Positions 44,160 through 55,505 are shown, counted from the first letter of the stretch. The stretch: 64,000 nt of DNA from VRUE01 sp963718775 (GCA_963718775.1 OY970377.1:2170001-2234000), one strand, 5' to 3'. Notes: generated by a model from the letters alone, not told the origin. Made by a program: numbers and translations.

Positions 44160-45401
44160 ATGAACGCAACGACTGCTGAGGTGGTGAGCCCGCTCGCGCA
44201 TCTTTCGGCTGAGCAGCTCGACCAGCTGGCCGCTGAGCTCGACGAGATCCGCGACCGGGTCTTCGCCGACCTGGGCGAACGCGACCGTCGCTACATCGAG
44301 AGCATGATCGCGATGCAGCGCCGGCTCGCGGTGATGGGGCGCGTGCTGCTGCTCGGCGCCCGTTACCGCCCGGCCCAGATCGCTGGGACGGCTGCGCTCT
44401 CGATGGCGAAGATCCTCGAGAACATGGAGATCGGCCACAACGTCCTACACGGGCAGTGGGACTGGATGAACGACCCCCAAATCAACTCCTCGACCTGGGA
44501 CTGGGACACAGCCTCGACTGCCGAGGCCTGGAAGCACTCGCACAACTACGTCCACCACACCTTCACCAACATCCGTGGCAAGGACAAGGACCTGGGCTAC
44601 GAGATCATGCGCATCGATCCACAGCAGAAGTGGCACCCGGTCTACCTCTTCCAGCCGCTCTACAACCTCGTGCTGATGGCTTTCTTCGAGTGGGGGGTTG
44701 CGCTCCACGATCTCGACTTCGAGGCGATCCGCACCGGCCGCAAGTCGAAGGCCCAGGTCGAGCGCGAGCTGGCCGGGATTCGCGAGAAGGCCAAAAGCCA
44801 GGTCGTCAAGGACTACGTCGCCTGGCCGTTGCTCAGCGGCTTGGCGATGGCGGCGCTCGACGCCGCGCTCGAGGCTCGCCGCCCGCGTGGCCGGCGGCGT
44901 CGCGGCGGCTTGGCGGGCGCCCTGAGGGGCGCCCTGCGCAGCGGTGGTGGCGCATTTCGCTCGACGGCATCGGCAAACGCCTCAGCCAACATCGTCCGCA
45001 ATGTCTGGTCCTACGCGATCATCTTCTGCGGCCACTTCCCCGACCAGACCTACACCTTCAGCGCCAGGGAAGTCGAGGACGAGAGCCGCGGGGGCTGGTA
45101 CGTGCGCCAGCTGACTGGGGCGGCGAACATCGAGGGAGGCCCGCTTTTCCACGTCGCCAGCGGCAACCTCGGCTACCAGGTCGAGCACCACCTCTTTCCC
45201 GACCTGCCAAGCACCCGCTACGCGGAGATCGCCCCGCAGGTGAAGCAGGTCTGCGAGCGCTACGACCTGCCCTACAACAGCGGCCCCTTCGCCCAGCAGC
45301 TGGGCATGGTGCAGCGGACGATCCTGCGGCTTGCCCTGCCGGGTGGCTCGCCGCGTCCCAAGCCGGGGCCGTATCGCGGCGAGGATCATCGCGCTCTGTG
45401 A
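44160..45401 (+). CDS. Membrane fatty acid desaturase
   Basis: Introduces a double bond into fatty acyl chains using a di-iron centre. 413 residues with three His boxes: GHNVLHGQWDW, KHSHNYVHHTF and QVEHHLFPDLP. The stretch around 44865-44950 reads as Arg/Gly-rich (RRPRGRRRRGGLAGALRG), where relatives have a membrane helix. The alternative frame there gives LAARVAGGVAAAWRA, so two compensating base errors are likely. Cotranscribed with its reductase. Confidence 0.9.
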   Translation: MNATTAEVVSPLAHLSAEQLDQLAAELDEIRDRVFADLGERDRRYIESMIAMQRRLAVMGRVLLLGARYRPAQIAGTAALSMAKILENMEIGHNVLHGQWDWMNDPQINSSTWDWDTASTAEAWKHSHNYVHHTFTNIRGKDKDLGYEIMRIDPQQKWHPVYLFQPLYNLVLMAFFEWGVALHDLDFEAIRTGRKSKAQVERELAGIREKAKSQVVKDYVAWPLLSGLAMAALDAALEARRPRGRRRRGGLAGALRGALRSGGGAFRSTASANASANIVRNVWSYAIIFCGHFPDQTYTFSAREVEDESRGGWYVRQLTGAANIEGGPLFHVASGNLGYQVEHHLFPDLPSTRYAEIAPQVKQVCERYDLPYNSGPFAQQLGMVQRTILRLALPGGSPRPKPGPYRGEDHRAL

Positions 45402-45412
45402 TGTGGGTCACA

Positions 45413-45458
45413 CGCGCAACTATTGCGCTCGCATAATAGTTGCGCGTATGCAACTATT
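45413..45458. promoter_or_regulatory. MarR operator: palindrome plus third half-site
   Basis: CGCGCAACTATT (45413-45424) and AATAGTTGCGCG (45435-45446) form a perfect 12-bp inverted repeat with a 10-base spacer. A third half-site GCAACTATT follows at 45450-45458, just before the marR start. CATAAT inside the right part may be the -10 box, so a bound repressor would block the promoter. Confidence 0.75.
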
Positions 45459-45464
45459 GTCAGC

Positions 45465-46004
45465 ATGCAAGCGAGTGAAATTGCTGCGATCGCCGATCAG
45501 GTAGTTGCTCCGCAGGCCAGTGAGGCCGAGCAGGAGACCGCAGCGCGGCTCACCGCGCTGCTGCGCCACCTCTTTCTCTATGACCGCGGCAACATGCTGC
45601 GAGTCATCGAGGAGAGCGGCCTCTCGATGACCCAGTCAAAGGCTCTACTGGAGCTGGGCGGGCTCGGCGAGGCGACCGAGGCACGTCAGATCGGCGATTT
45701 GGCTGAGGCGCTCGGCGTCTCCGTGCCCTCGATGAGCAGGGCCGTCGACGGCCTCGTCAAGAAGCGGCTTGCCACCCGGGTCGAGGATCCCGACGACCGG
45801 CGGGTGCGGCGCATCGCTATTGCCGCCAAGGGCAAGAAGCTCGTCGACACCCTCGTCGTCGTGCGTCAGGCGGGGATGGAGACCTTCGCCGCCAGCCTCA
45901 CCGCCGCGCAGCGACGCAAGCTCGACGCCGCGGTCGACTCGCTGATGGATCGCGCGGACATCGCAGAGGCATTTGAACACCTGAAGGAGGTAGGACCAGC
46001 TTGA
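45465..46004 (+). CDS. MarR family transcriptional regulator
   Basis: 179 residues from ATG 45465. The winged helix-turn-helix is visible: LSMTQSKALLELGGLGEATEARQIGDLAEALGVSVPSMSRAVDGLVKKRLATRVEDPDDRRVRRIAI. It starts right after an array of three matching half-sites, implying autoregulation. It overlaps the downstream MFS exporter by 4 bases, so that exporter is the probable target and the ligand is likely an exported compound. Confidence 0.92.
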   Translation: MQASEIAAIADQVVAPQASEAEQETAARLTALLRHLFLYDRGNMLRVIEESGLSMTQSKALLELGGLGEATEARQIGDLAEALGVSVPSMSRAVDGLVKKRLATRVEDPDDRRVRRIAIAAKGKKLVDTLVVVRQAGMETFAASLTAAQRRKLDAAVDSLMDRADIAEAFEHLKEVGPA

Positions 46005-47503
46005 CCCGTTACCGGCACCTGATCACCGAGGACAACCGCAAGTGGTGGACGCTCGGAGCGATGTGCTTCGCGCTGTTCATGATCATGCTCGACAACACGG
46101 TCGTCAACGTCGCCATACCGTCGATCCAGCGCGATCTGCACGCCTCGATCTCCGGCCTGGAGTGGACGATCAACGGTTACACGCTCTCCTTCGCGGTGCT
46201 GCTGGCCACCGGTGGGCGGCTCGGCGACATCTTCGGGCGTCGCCGCATGTTCCTCTTCGGGGTCGTCATCTTCGCCCTCTCCTCGGCGACGGCCGGCTTT
46301 GCCGTCAGCTCGACCGATCTCGTCCTCAGCCGGGTCGTGCAGGGCGTCGGCGCGGCGCTGATGATGCCGGCGACGCTCTCGATCATCACCGATGCCTTCC
46401 CCGCTTCGGAGCGCGGCAAGGCGATGGGGATGTGGGCGGGAGTCTCCGCCCTCGCCCTGGCTGTCGGCCCGGTGGTCGGTGGCTTCCTCACCGAGCACGT
46501 CAGCTGGCGGGCGATCTTCTACCTCAACATCCCGGTCGCGATCGGCGCCGTTACCGCCGCGCTCTTCGCCGTGCGCGAGTCGCGCGACAACACGGTCGGC
46601 CGCGAGGTCGACTACGCCGGTGTCGTCGTGCTCACCGGCGCCCTCACGGCGCTGATCCTTGCTCTGGTCGAGGGCAACGAATGGGGCTGGGGGTCGACCG
46701 AGATCGTCGCCCTGCTGGTCGGCGCCGCTGTCGGCCTGGTCGCCTTCGTCGCGGTCGAGCTGCGGGTCAAGGTGCCGATGGTCGAGTTCCACTTCTTCTC
46801 CGACCGCAACTTCCTCGGCGCCGTCGTGGTCGCCTCGATCGTCTCCTTCTCGATGCTCGGCGTCTTCTTCTTCCTCGCCCTCTACATGCAGGACATCCTC
46901 CAGCTACTCGCCGCTGGAGGCCGGGGTCCGGTTCCTGCCCTCGACCCTGATGATCGTCGGGGTGGCGCCGCTGGCCGGTCGTTTGGCGGATCGCTTCGGC
47001 CCGCGCTGGCTGATCGCCGCCGGCCTGGCGATCGTCGCCGCCTCGCTCTACAGCTTCAGCGGCATCGCGGTCGATTCCAGCTACCTCGACCTGCTGCCCG
47101 GCTTCATGCTGCTCGGCATCGGCATCGCCCTGACGATGTCGCCGATGACCAGCGCCGCGATGAACGCGGTCGCCGGTCGAGAAGGCAGGGATCGCCTCAG
47201 GCGTGCTCTCGATGTTCCGCATGGTCGGCGGCAGCCTCGGCGTCGCCGTCACCGGCGCGATCTTCCAGGGCTCGGTTGGGGCGAGTTTCTCCGACGCAAG
47301 CCCACAGCAGTTCGTCGACGCGCTCGGCCACGCGATGAGCGTCTGCGCCGTGGTCGCGGCGATCGGCGCCGTGATCGGCGCGGTGGCGATCCGCGCCAAG
47401 CGCGACACGCTCAGCATCGAGGCGGTCGAGGCCGCGGTCAACCCGGGCGGCTCGCGAGGTCGCGGCGCGCGAGGTGGTCGCCGCCGGCGAGCCGGTCGCC
47501 TGA
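46001..47503 (+). CDS. DHA2-type MFS drug exporter, frameshifted
   Basis: Proton-driven efflux permease with about 14 TM helices. TTG 46001 with GAAGGAGG at 45983-45990. Motif C-type LDNTVVNVAIPSIQRDL, motif A GGRLGDIFGRRRMFLFG and GPVVGGFLTEHVSWRAIFYLNIPVAI are typical of the EmrB/QacA branch. Extra bases near 46908, 47181 and 47460 break the frame; restored, it ends EVAAREVVAAGEPVA at TGA 47503. Coupled to the MarR gene. Confidence 0.9.
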
Positions 47504-47514
47504 CGCTACGACCG

Positions 47515-48267
47515 ATGCTGATCCTGCTGCCGCCTTCCGAAGGCAAGGCCGCGCCCGAGCGGGCGAGCCGGTCGACCTGAGCGCCCTTGCCTTTGCCGCG
47601 GAGCTCGGCGAGCGGCGCGAGAAGCTGCTCGACGCGCTGGAGCGCCTCGGCGGTAGGCCGGCAGGGACGGCAATGAAAGCGCTCGGCATCCCGGCCGGCC
47701 AGGCCGGCGAGGTGGCGGTCGACGCGGCGCTGCGTGAGGCGCCGGCGGCCCCGCTGCCGAGGTCTACAGCGGCGTCCTCTACGAGCGCCTCGACCTGGCG
47801 GGACTGCCGGCGGCGGCGCGGCGGCGGGCGACCGAGCGGGTCCTGATCGCCAGCGCCCTCTGGGGGTTCGTGCGGCCCGGAGGACCGGATCCCCTACTAC
47901 CGCTTCTCCGCCAAGGCACGGCTCGACGGGATTGGCCCGCCGTCGGCCTGGTGGCGCGAGGCGCTCGCCGAGGCGATGCCCGACGAGCCCGGCGAGCCTG
48001 ATCGTCGACATGCGCTCGGCCGCCTACGCGGCGGCCTGGAAGCCGAAGCAGGCGACGCTGCTGTCGGTGCGCGCCTTCACCGAGCAGGGTGGCGAGCGCA
48101 AGACCGTCTCCCACATGGCCAAGGCGGTGCGGGGCGAGGTGGCGCGGGCGCTGCTGCTGGCGAAGAAGTCGCCGAGCCGACCCCGAGGCCGCTGCCGCAA
48201 TCGCGCGCGAGGCCGGCTTCGAGGTCGAGCTGACGGCTCGAGCCTCGACGTGATCGTCAGCGCCTAA
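47515..48267 (+). CDS. yaaA: YaaA/DUF328 peroxide stress protein, heavily frameshifted
   Basis: YaaA lowers free iron and protects DNA during peroxide stress. ATG 47515 begins MLILLPPSEGKAAPERG. The family blocks VYSGVLYERLDLAGL, RVLIASALWGFVRP, DRIPYYRFSAKARLDGIGPPSAWWREAL, IVDMRSAAYAAAWKP and KTVSHMAKAVRGEVAR are found in successive frames. Slips lie near 47560, 47757, 47880, 47995, 48180 and 48230. It ends at TAA 48267, sharing CTAA with the bioD stop. Confidence 0.82.
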
Positions 48268-48920
48268 TAGCGCCAGCGCGCGGCCAGGCGGCCAGGCTCG
48301 GCGCAGGTCGAGGAGCGGCAGCGTCTCGACGGGGACGCCGCCGAGCGACTGCGATCGTCTCGCGATTGGACTGCTCGATCCGGCTCGGCTGGCTCGGGCC
48401 AGGGGGTGAGGACGACGGCTGCGACCTCGAGCGCGGCGGCACGCGCGGCCTCGATCGTCAGCAGCGTGTGGTTGATCGTGCCCAGCCCCGGCGATGCGGC
48501 GATGACCAGCGGCAGCGCCAGGTCGACCGCGAGGTCGCGGACCAGGTAGTCGCGGCAGAGCGGGACGAGCAGGCCGCCGACGCCCTCGCAGACCAGGGTG
48601 TCGGCGCCCGCTGCCGCAGCGCGGGCAGCGGCGAGCAGGCGCTCGCGGCTCGATCTCCTCGCCGGCCAGCTCCGCGGCGAGATGGGGAGAGGCGGGCGGC
48701 CCGTAGCGGTAGGGCGCGATCTCCTCGTCGCTCTGCGACGGAGCCGCAGGCGCGGCGGAGCAGCGCATGGTCGGGCTCGCCGGGTTCGTCGAGCCCGGTG
48801 ACCGCGGGCTTGAAGACGGCGACCGTCTGTGCCTTCCGCCGCGAGAGTCCGGGCGATGACGGCGGCGACCACGGTCTTGCCGACCTCGGTGCCGGTGCCG
48901 GTGACGAAGACGCCGTTCAA
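48264..48920 (-). CDS. bioD: Dethiobiotin synthetase, frameshifted
   Basis: ATP-dependent carboxylation and ring closure of diaminopelargonate. TTG 48920 begins LNGVFVTGTGTEVGKTVVAAVIARTLAAEG with the P-loop. Later pieces include TLVCEGVGGLLVPLCRDYLVRDLAVDLALPLVIAASPGLGTINHTLLTIEAARAAAL and VVLTPWPE. Slips lie near 48830, 48750, 48650 and 48350. The start overlaps the region just after bioF, forming bioB-bioF-bioD on the minus strand. Confidence 0.85.
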   Translation of the reverse strand: MNGVFVTGTGTEVGKTVVAAVIARTLAAEGTDGRRLQARGHRARRTRRARPCAAPPRLRLRRRATRRSRPTATGRPPLPISPRSWPARRSSRERLLAAARAAAAGADTLVCEGVGGLLVPLCRDYLVRDLAVDLALPLVIAASPGLGTINHTLLTIEAARAAALEVAAVVLTPWPEPAEPDRAVQSRDDRSRSAASPSRRCRSSTCAEPGRLAARWRY

Positions 48921-48924
48921 GGGC

Positions 48925-50131
<1,207 letters not shown>

Positions 50132-51254
50132 GCGCGCCTGCGGGTAGGGCGGCGGCTTCTTCGCCTTCTTGATCACTCGCAGCTGGGTCGAGGGATCCCA
50201 GAAGTTGGCCTCGTCCTGGCGGTCGATCAGCTCGTCGATCGGCGTCGCCGGCGTCTCGCCGTCGAGCCAGCCGTCGCGGTTGTCGGGACGCGGGTTGGCG
50301 CCGTTGTCGGGCTGGCGGGCGACGTTCAGGCCGAGCTCCTCGAACATCGCCCGGTCGTCCTCGGGCTCGGCGCCGAGGGTGGTGAGGAAGTTGCCCATCA
50401 TCACCCCGTTCAGCCCCGCCTTGACCGCCAGCGGCTGCAGGTCGCCGAGGTTCTCGACCCGGCCGCCGCAGAGGCGGAAGAGCGCGCCGGGGATGATCAG
50501 GCGGAAGATCGCCACCCACTTGACGACCTCCATCGCGTCCATCAGCGGCCGGTCGCCGAACTTGGTGCCGTCGCGCGGGTTGAGCAGGTTGATCGGCACC
50601 GAGGTCGGGTTGATCTCGGACAGCTCGAAGGCCATCTCGACCCGCTGTCGCGGCGACTCGCCGAGGTTGAGGATGCCGCCGACGCAGGTCTCCAGGCCCG
50701 CCTCCTTGACCGCCTGGATCGTCCGCAGCCGGCCCTCGTAGCGGACCGTGCTCGAGACCTCCGGGTAGTAGGAGCGCGAGGACTCGACGTTGTGGTGGAC
50801 GCGCTGGATCCCCGCCTCGCGCAGTTTCGTCGCCCGGTCTCGCCGACATGTGGCCGATCGAGGCGCAGCGCTTCAGGTTGGTCTGCTCGGCGACCAGTTT
50901 CGCGCCCTCGAGGATTTTCTCGAAGTCGCGCTTGGAGAGCCCCTGGCCCTGGGTGACCATGCAGAAGCGGTGCGCGCCGGCCGCCTCGGCCGCCTTGGCG
51001 TGCTCGAGGATCTGCTCGGGCTCCATCATCGCGTGCATCGGCGTGTCGGCCTCGGCGTAGCGCGACTGGGCGCAGAAGCCGCAGTCCTCGGCGCAGCCGC
51101 CGGACTTGGCGTTGACCAGCGAGCACATGTCGGTCGAGTCGCCGAAGTTCTCGCGCCGCACCGCCCAGGCGCGCTCGACCAGCTCGCCGATCTGCTCGTG
51201 ATCGGTCAGCTCGCCCAGCGCCAGCGCTTCCTCGAATGAGATCAAGGGGGGCAT
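50132..51254 (-). CDS. bioB: Biotin synthase domain, reads in frame into BioF
   Basis: Radical SAM enzyme inserting sulfur into dethiobiotin. ATG 51254. The CxxxCxxC cluster motif is SGGCAEDCGFCAQSRYA. Other family blocks are EAAGAHRFCMVTQGQGLSKRDFE, CASIGHM, HHNVESSRSYYPEV (across a slip), SEINPTSVPINLLNPRDGTKF, FRLCGGRVENLGDLQPLAVKAGLNGVMMGNFLTT. A slip near 50840 and possibly one near 50650-50700 are present. After the usual BioB end there is a linker (DEANFWDPSTQLRVIKKAKKPPPYPQAR) and then BioF without a stop. Confidence 0.92.
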
Positions 51255-51292
51255 CTCGGCGCAAGGCTAGGCAGTCGCTCCGGACGGCTGGG

Positions 51293-51338
51293 CGTGTCTG
51301 AGCTTCGGGGTTCCATGGGACCCATAAGCTCAGACACG
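51293..51338. repeat. Hairpin in the divergent bioB / glycosidase intergenic region
   Basis: CGTGTCTGAGCTT (51293-51305) and AAGCTCAGACACG (51326-51338) are perfect complements around an imperfect inner stem (GGGTTCC/GGGACCC). It fills most of the 83-base gap between divergent genes and touches the GTG start at 51338, so it may be an operator or RNA leader, not a terminator. Confidence 0.6.
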
Positions 51339-52464
51339 TGAGGGCGGCGACGATCAGGCGCAGGCGGATCGCGGCCGGGGTCATATGCGGCCTGGCGATC
51401 GGGGCCTTCGCCTTCGGCGCGGCGCTGGGCGACGGCCCGAGCCCGAGCCCGCGGCCGACCGTCGCCTCGCAGCTGCCCGCTCGCAGGCTCGCCGGCCAGC
51501 GCATCGTCGTCGGCTTTGGCGGCACCGAAGCTCCCGGCGCGGTGAAGCGGATGATCCGCGAGGGCGAGGTCGCCGGGGTGATCCTCTTCGCCGAGAACCT
51601 GCCCAGCCGCGCCGACGGCGCCGCCTCGCTCGCCGCCTGCAGGCGATTCCTCGTCCCGCCGGGGCTGCGCGACCCGCTGCTGGTGATGGTCGACCAGGAG
51701 GGCGGGCTGGTGAAGCGGATCGACGGCGCTCCAACGGCCTCGGCCGCGCCAGATGGGCGCCAGCGGCGCCGGGTTCAGCCGCGGTCAGGGCCGTGCCACG
51801 GCCGCCAACCTGCGCGACATCGGTGTCAACGTCGACCTCGCGCCGGTGCTCGACGTCGCTCGTCCCGGCGGCACGATCGCCGAGACCGAACGCGGTTTCG
51901 GCTCGACCGCCGCGCGGGTCTCGGCCACCGCGGTTCCCTTCGCCGAGGGGCTGCGGAGCGGCGGCGTCGCCGCCACGGCCAAGCACTTCCCCGGCCTCGG
52001 CGCCGCCGACGAAAACACCGACTTCGCCGTGCAGCGGATCGACCTCTCGAAGCGAGACGCTGCGCGCGGTCGACGAGGCTGCCCTACCGCGACTTCATCG
52101 TCGCGCGGAGGCGAGCTGGTGATGCTGAGCACGGCGATCTACCCAGCCTTCTCGCCCCGCCCCGCCGCCTTCGCCCGCCCGATCGCGACCGGTGAGCTGC
52201 GCTCACGCCTCGGCTTCGCAGGGGGTCTCGATCACCGACGCGCTGGAGACGGTCGCGGTGCGGGACTTCGGCGGCCCGGCCAAGGCCGGCCTGGCCGCCG
52301 CCCGTGCCGGCACCGACCTGCTCCTCTTCACCGACTTCCGGGCCGGCGCCAGCGCCCGGCGGGCCCTGCTGCGCGGCCTCCGCGCCGGCGCACTCGACCG
52401 CGTCGCGTTCGAGGCGTCGGTCGGCCGCGTCCTGCGGCTGCGCCACGGCCTCGCCAGCCGCTAG
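51338..52464 (+). CDS. Secreted glycoside hydrolase family 3 (NagZ-like) protein, frameshifted
   Basis: Probably cleaves N-acetylglucosaminyl linkages from cell-wall fragments. GTG 51338 gives an N-terminal signal/anchor (IAAGVICGLAIGAFAFGAALG). Barrel motifs are RMIREGEVAGVILFAENL, PLLVMVDQEGGLVKRI, VNVDLAPVLDVARPGG, VAATAKHFPGLGAADENTD with the family KHFPG, and VSITDALETVAVRDFG with the nucleophile Asp. Slips lie near 51735-51750, 52053, 52080 and 52220. It ends in a CTAG shared with the convergent cyclase. Confidence 0.82.
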
Positions 52465-53969
52465 CTCGGCTCGGCTGCGCCCGTGGCCACTTCGGCCACG
52501 TCGCCGTCCTCGTCGAGGTCGAACGTCCGCACCGAGTCGCGCCCGGAGCCCTTGGCCGCGTACATCGCCGCGTCGGCCTTGGCCAGCACCGATTCGTAGC
52601 TCAGCAGCCGCCCCGGGCCGAAGGGAGCGATGCCGATGCTGGCGGTGATCGGCGGCACGCCCTCCTCGGCGGCCATCGTGCTCGCGGATCGCCGTCGCGA
52701 TCTCGCCGGCGACGGCCTGCGCCTCCTCGAGATCGCAGCGCGGCAGGACGACCGCGAACTCGTCGCCGCCGAGCCGGGCCAGCACGTCGGTCTCGCGGGT
52801 GCGGCCGCGCAGCGACCTCGGCGATCTCGGCGATCACGCGGTCGCCGGCTGGGTGGCCGAGCGTGTCGTTGACCTGCTTGAAGTGGTCGAGGTCGAGCAT
52901 CAGCAGCGCTCCCGGGACTCCGTAGCGGTGGCTGCGCGCCAGCTCGGCCCGCAGCTCCTCCTCGAAGCGGCGCCGGTTCTTCAGCCCGGTCAGCGAGTCC
53001 TGGCTGGCCTGGCGGGCGCAGCTCCTGCATGCGTTCGTTGCGGCTCCAGATCAGGACCAGCGCCGCCAGCAGCGCCGCCAGCGAGAGGCCGACCACGGCG
53101 ATCATCACCGGCAGGCCGACTCCCGGCCGGCTCGGGTCGCGGACGACGAGCAGCCAGGTGCGGTCGGCGATCGCGGATCGGCGCCGTCGCCGCTTCGTCG
53201 TCGGGGAGGTCGGGGCCGACCACCGGCTTGCCCCGCTCGACGAACGCGACGTCGACCTCGTCGGGGAGGGCGTCGTTCGCCGCCTGGGCGAGGTCTGGGA
53301 CGTGGAAGGCGCCGGCGGCGAAGCCGATCAGCGCGGCGCGGCGCTGGGCCACGGTCCCGGTCGGGGCGCCGTCGCGGTAGACGGGCCGGAAGACGTTGAT
53401 CCCGGTGCCGCCGACCGGGAGTCGCATCACCGGCGTCGCGGCCGGCTTGCCGGTGTCGCGGGCTCGGAGCAGGTAGGAGCCGCGCAGGCTGTCCGAGCCG
53501 ACGTCGTAGCCGAGCGGCACCTGCACGGTCAGGCCCGTCGGCGGCGGCGAAGGTCAGCGGGAAGTAATGGGGGCGATCGCCGGCTCTGCGCAGCTCGCCC
53601 AGAGCGCCCGCGCTCGAGGATCGGGAAGCCGTGGCTGCGTCTCGAAGCGCGCCCGTTCTGCCCGCGGCACCGAGTCCGACGAAGGCGGTCGCCGTCAGCG
53701 CGCCGGCATCGAGCAGCGAGTCGGCGATGACGTCGAACTCGTGCCGGCTGAACCGTCCCTCGGCCTGGTAGAAGGCCGCGGCGCTGGCCAGCTGGCCGAC
53801 CGAGAGCGCCGCCAGCGCTTCGGCCTGGTGCGCGGCCCGCGTCGCCTCGCCGCGCTGCGTCGTCTCGAAGTTGTCGCGTTCGCGCTCGTGGACGACCAGC
53901 GCCAGCGCGATCGAGCCGATCGCGATCGCGGCGACGAGTCGCGAAGCCAAGCCAGAAGCGGCGGCGCAT
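52461..53969 (-). CDS. CHASE-GGDEF membrane diguanylate cyclase, frameshifted
   Basis: Makes cyclic-di-GMP from two GTP. ATG 53969 (MRRRFWLGFASRLVAAIAIGSIALALVVHERE) is the first TM helix. An extracytoplasmic CHASE-like sensor spans about 53850-53150 (RRAALIGFAAGAFHVPDLAQAA). A second TM helix follows (VMIAVVGLSLAALLAALVLIW). The GGDEF domain begins QDSLTGLKNRRRFEEEL, has MLDLDHFKQVNDTLGH and RETDVLARLGGDEFAVVLP. Both the active GGDEF loop and the RxxD inhibitory site are intact. Slips lie near 53950, 53625, 53540, 53170, 53015, 52815 and 52680. Confidence 0.85.
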
Positions 53970-54001
53970 GGTCCTATTGTCGGCCGGGCCGCGGCCGCGC
54001 C

Positions 54002-54635
54002 TCAATCGACGGGCGCGTTTGCAAGCGACTCCCAGAGGTACAGCGAGGCGAGGCTGCGGTGCGGGCGCCAGGGCTCGCCGATCTCCAGCACCCGGGTGGG
54101 CGTCGGCATCTCCTCCAGCCCGTACTCGATCTGAATCGCCTTGCGGATGCCGAGGTCGCCGCCGGAGAGCACGTCGGGCCGTTCGAGGTGGAAGAGCAGG
54201 AACATCTCCGCGGTCCAGACGCCGAGGCCGCGCACGGCGACGATCTCCTCGATCACCTCCTCGTCGGAGAGCTCGTCGAGGCGGTCGAGCTCCAGCTCGC
54301 CCTCGATCACGTGCGAGGCGAGGTCACGGACGTACTCGACCTTGCGGCCGGAGAGGCCGGCGGCGCGCAGGTCGGTTTCCTCGGCTTCGAGCAGCTGCTC
54401 GGGCGTTGGCGTGCTGCCGTCGAAGAGGTCGAGGATGCGACCGTAGATCGTCCGCGCCGCCTTGGTCGAGAGCTGCTGGCCGACGATCGCCCGCAGCAGC
54501 GCCCCGTAGGCGTCGGCGGGGCGCTCCTCGCTGCGCCGTTCCAGCCGCGTCTCGCAGGTCGATCTCGCCGACCCGCTCGATCAGCGCCGCCATCGTCGGG
54601 TCGGAGGCGGCGAGCTGCTCGCGGGCGGAGCTCAT
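54002..54635 (-). CDS. alkA: DNA-3-methyladenine glycosylase II (HhH-GPD), one frameshift
   Basis: Removes alkylated bases from DNA. ATG 54635 overlaps the stop of the upstream enoyl-CoA hydratase. The helix-hairpin-helix and catalytic Asp region reads VRGLGVWTAEMFLLFHLERPDVLSGGDLGIRKAI. AYGALLRAIVGQQLSTKAARTIYGRI is also typical. A slip near 54548 breaks the N-terminal part. About 211 residues restored, the size of short AlkA forms lacking the N-terminal domain of the E. coli enzyme. Confidence 0.87.
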
Positions 54636-55437
54636 CGTCCCTGCCACTCGGGCTTGCGCTTCTCGGCGAAGGCGCGGATGCCCTCGCGGAAGTCCTCCGA
54701 GGCAAAGCAGGACTCGCGCAGGGCGACCAGCCCGGCCTCCTGCTGCTCGCTGAGCACCGGCGAGGCGGTGAGCAGGTCGATCGCGCTCTTGTTGCCGCGC
54801 ATCGAGAGCGGCGCGTTGGCGGCGATCTCGGCCGCTAACTCGACCGCGACGCCCTCGAGCCGGTCGTCGTCGACGACTTCGTGGACGAGGCCGATCTCGG
54901 CGGCGCGAGCGGCCTCGAAGTTGCGCCCGGTGAGGAAGAGCTCCTTGGTGCGGGCGACGCCGACGGTGTCGAGGAACTTGCGCAGGCCGGTGTGGCTGTA
55001 GACGAGGCCGAGCTTGACCGGCGGCATGCCCAGCTTCGCGCCGGCGGCGCAGATCCGCAGGTCGCAGGTGACCGCCAGCTCCAGCCCGCCGCCGATGCAG
55101 TGTCCGTTGATCGCCGCGACGGTCGGCCAGGGGTGGTTGGCGAGCGCCTCCATCGCCGCGTGGAAGGGATGGGCGACGAGCGCCTCGGCGTCGCGCTCGA
55201 AGGTCTCCGAGGGGATCGAGGCGATGTCGTAGCCGGCGGAGAAGACAGGTGGCGCGCCGGTGATCAGCAGGCAGCGCGTCTCGATCCCGCGGTCGAGTCG
55301 CGGCAGCGTCTCGGCGAGCGCGTCGAGGATCTCGTGGTCGAGCGCGTTGCGCCGCTCGGGTTGGAGATGCGGAGGCGGACGACCGCCTCGGCCGGGGAGT
55401 CGAGGAGCAGCTTGCCGCCGGCGAGCCGCTCGTTCAT
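54632..55437 (-). CDS. Enoyl-CoA hydratase/isomerase, one frameshift
   Basis: Crotonase-fold enzyme of beta-oxidation type. ATG 55437 (MNERLAGGKLLLDSPAEAVVRLRISNP) leads, after a slip near 55360, into ERRNALDHEILDALAETL. The oxyanion region PPVFSAGYDIASI and the catalytic segment NGHCIGGGLELAVTCDLRICAAGAKLGMPPVKLGLV are present. The Glu after GGGLE is kept, while the second usual acid is a Pro-rich segment. It ends KPEWQGR and overlaps alkA by ATGA. Substrate is not predictable. Confidence 0.88.
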
Positions 55438-55453
55438 CGGACGCCGCGTTCCC

Positions 55454-55505
55454 GCACAAATCGACCCTGACCCGAATACCCGGAAGTCACCGTGTCGATT
55501 TGTGC
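55454..55505. terminator. Hairpin downstream of the biotinyl protein gene
   Basis: GCACAAATCGAC (55454-55465) and GTCGATTTGTGC (55494-55505) are perfect 12-bp arms around a 28-base interior with a small TGAC/GTCA stem. It begins just after the stop of the minus-strand biotinyl gene and lies before the enoyl-CoA hydratase. Confidence 0.6.
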
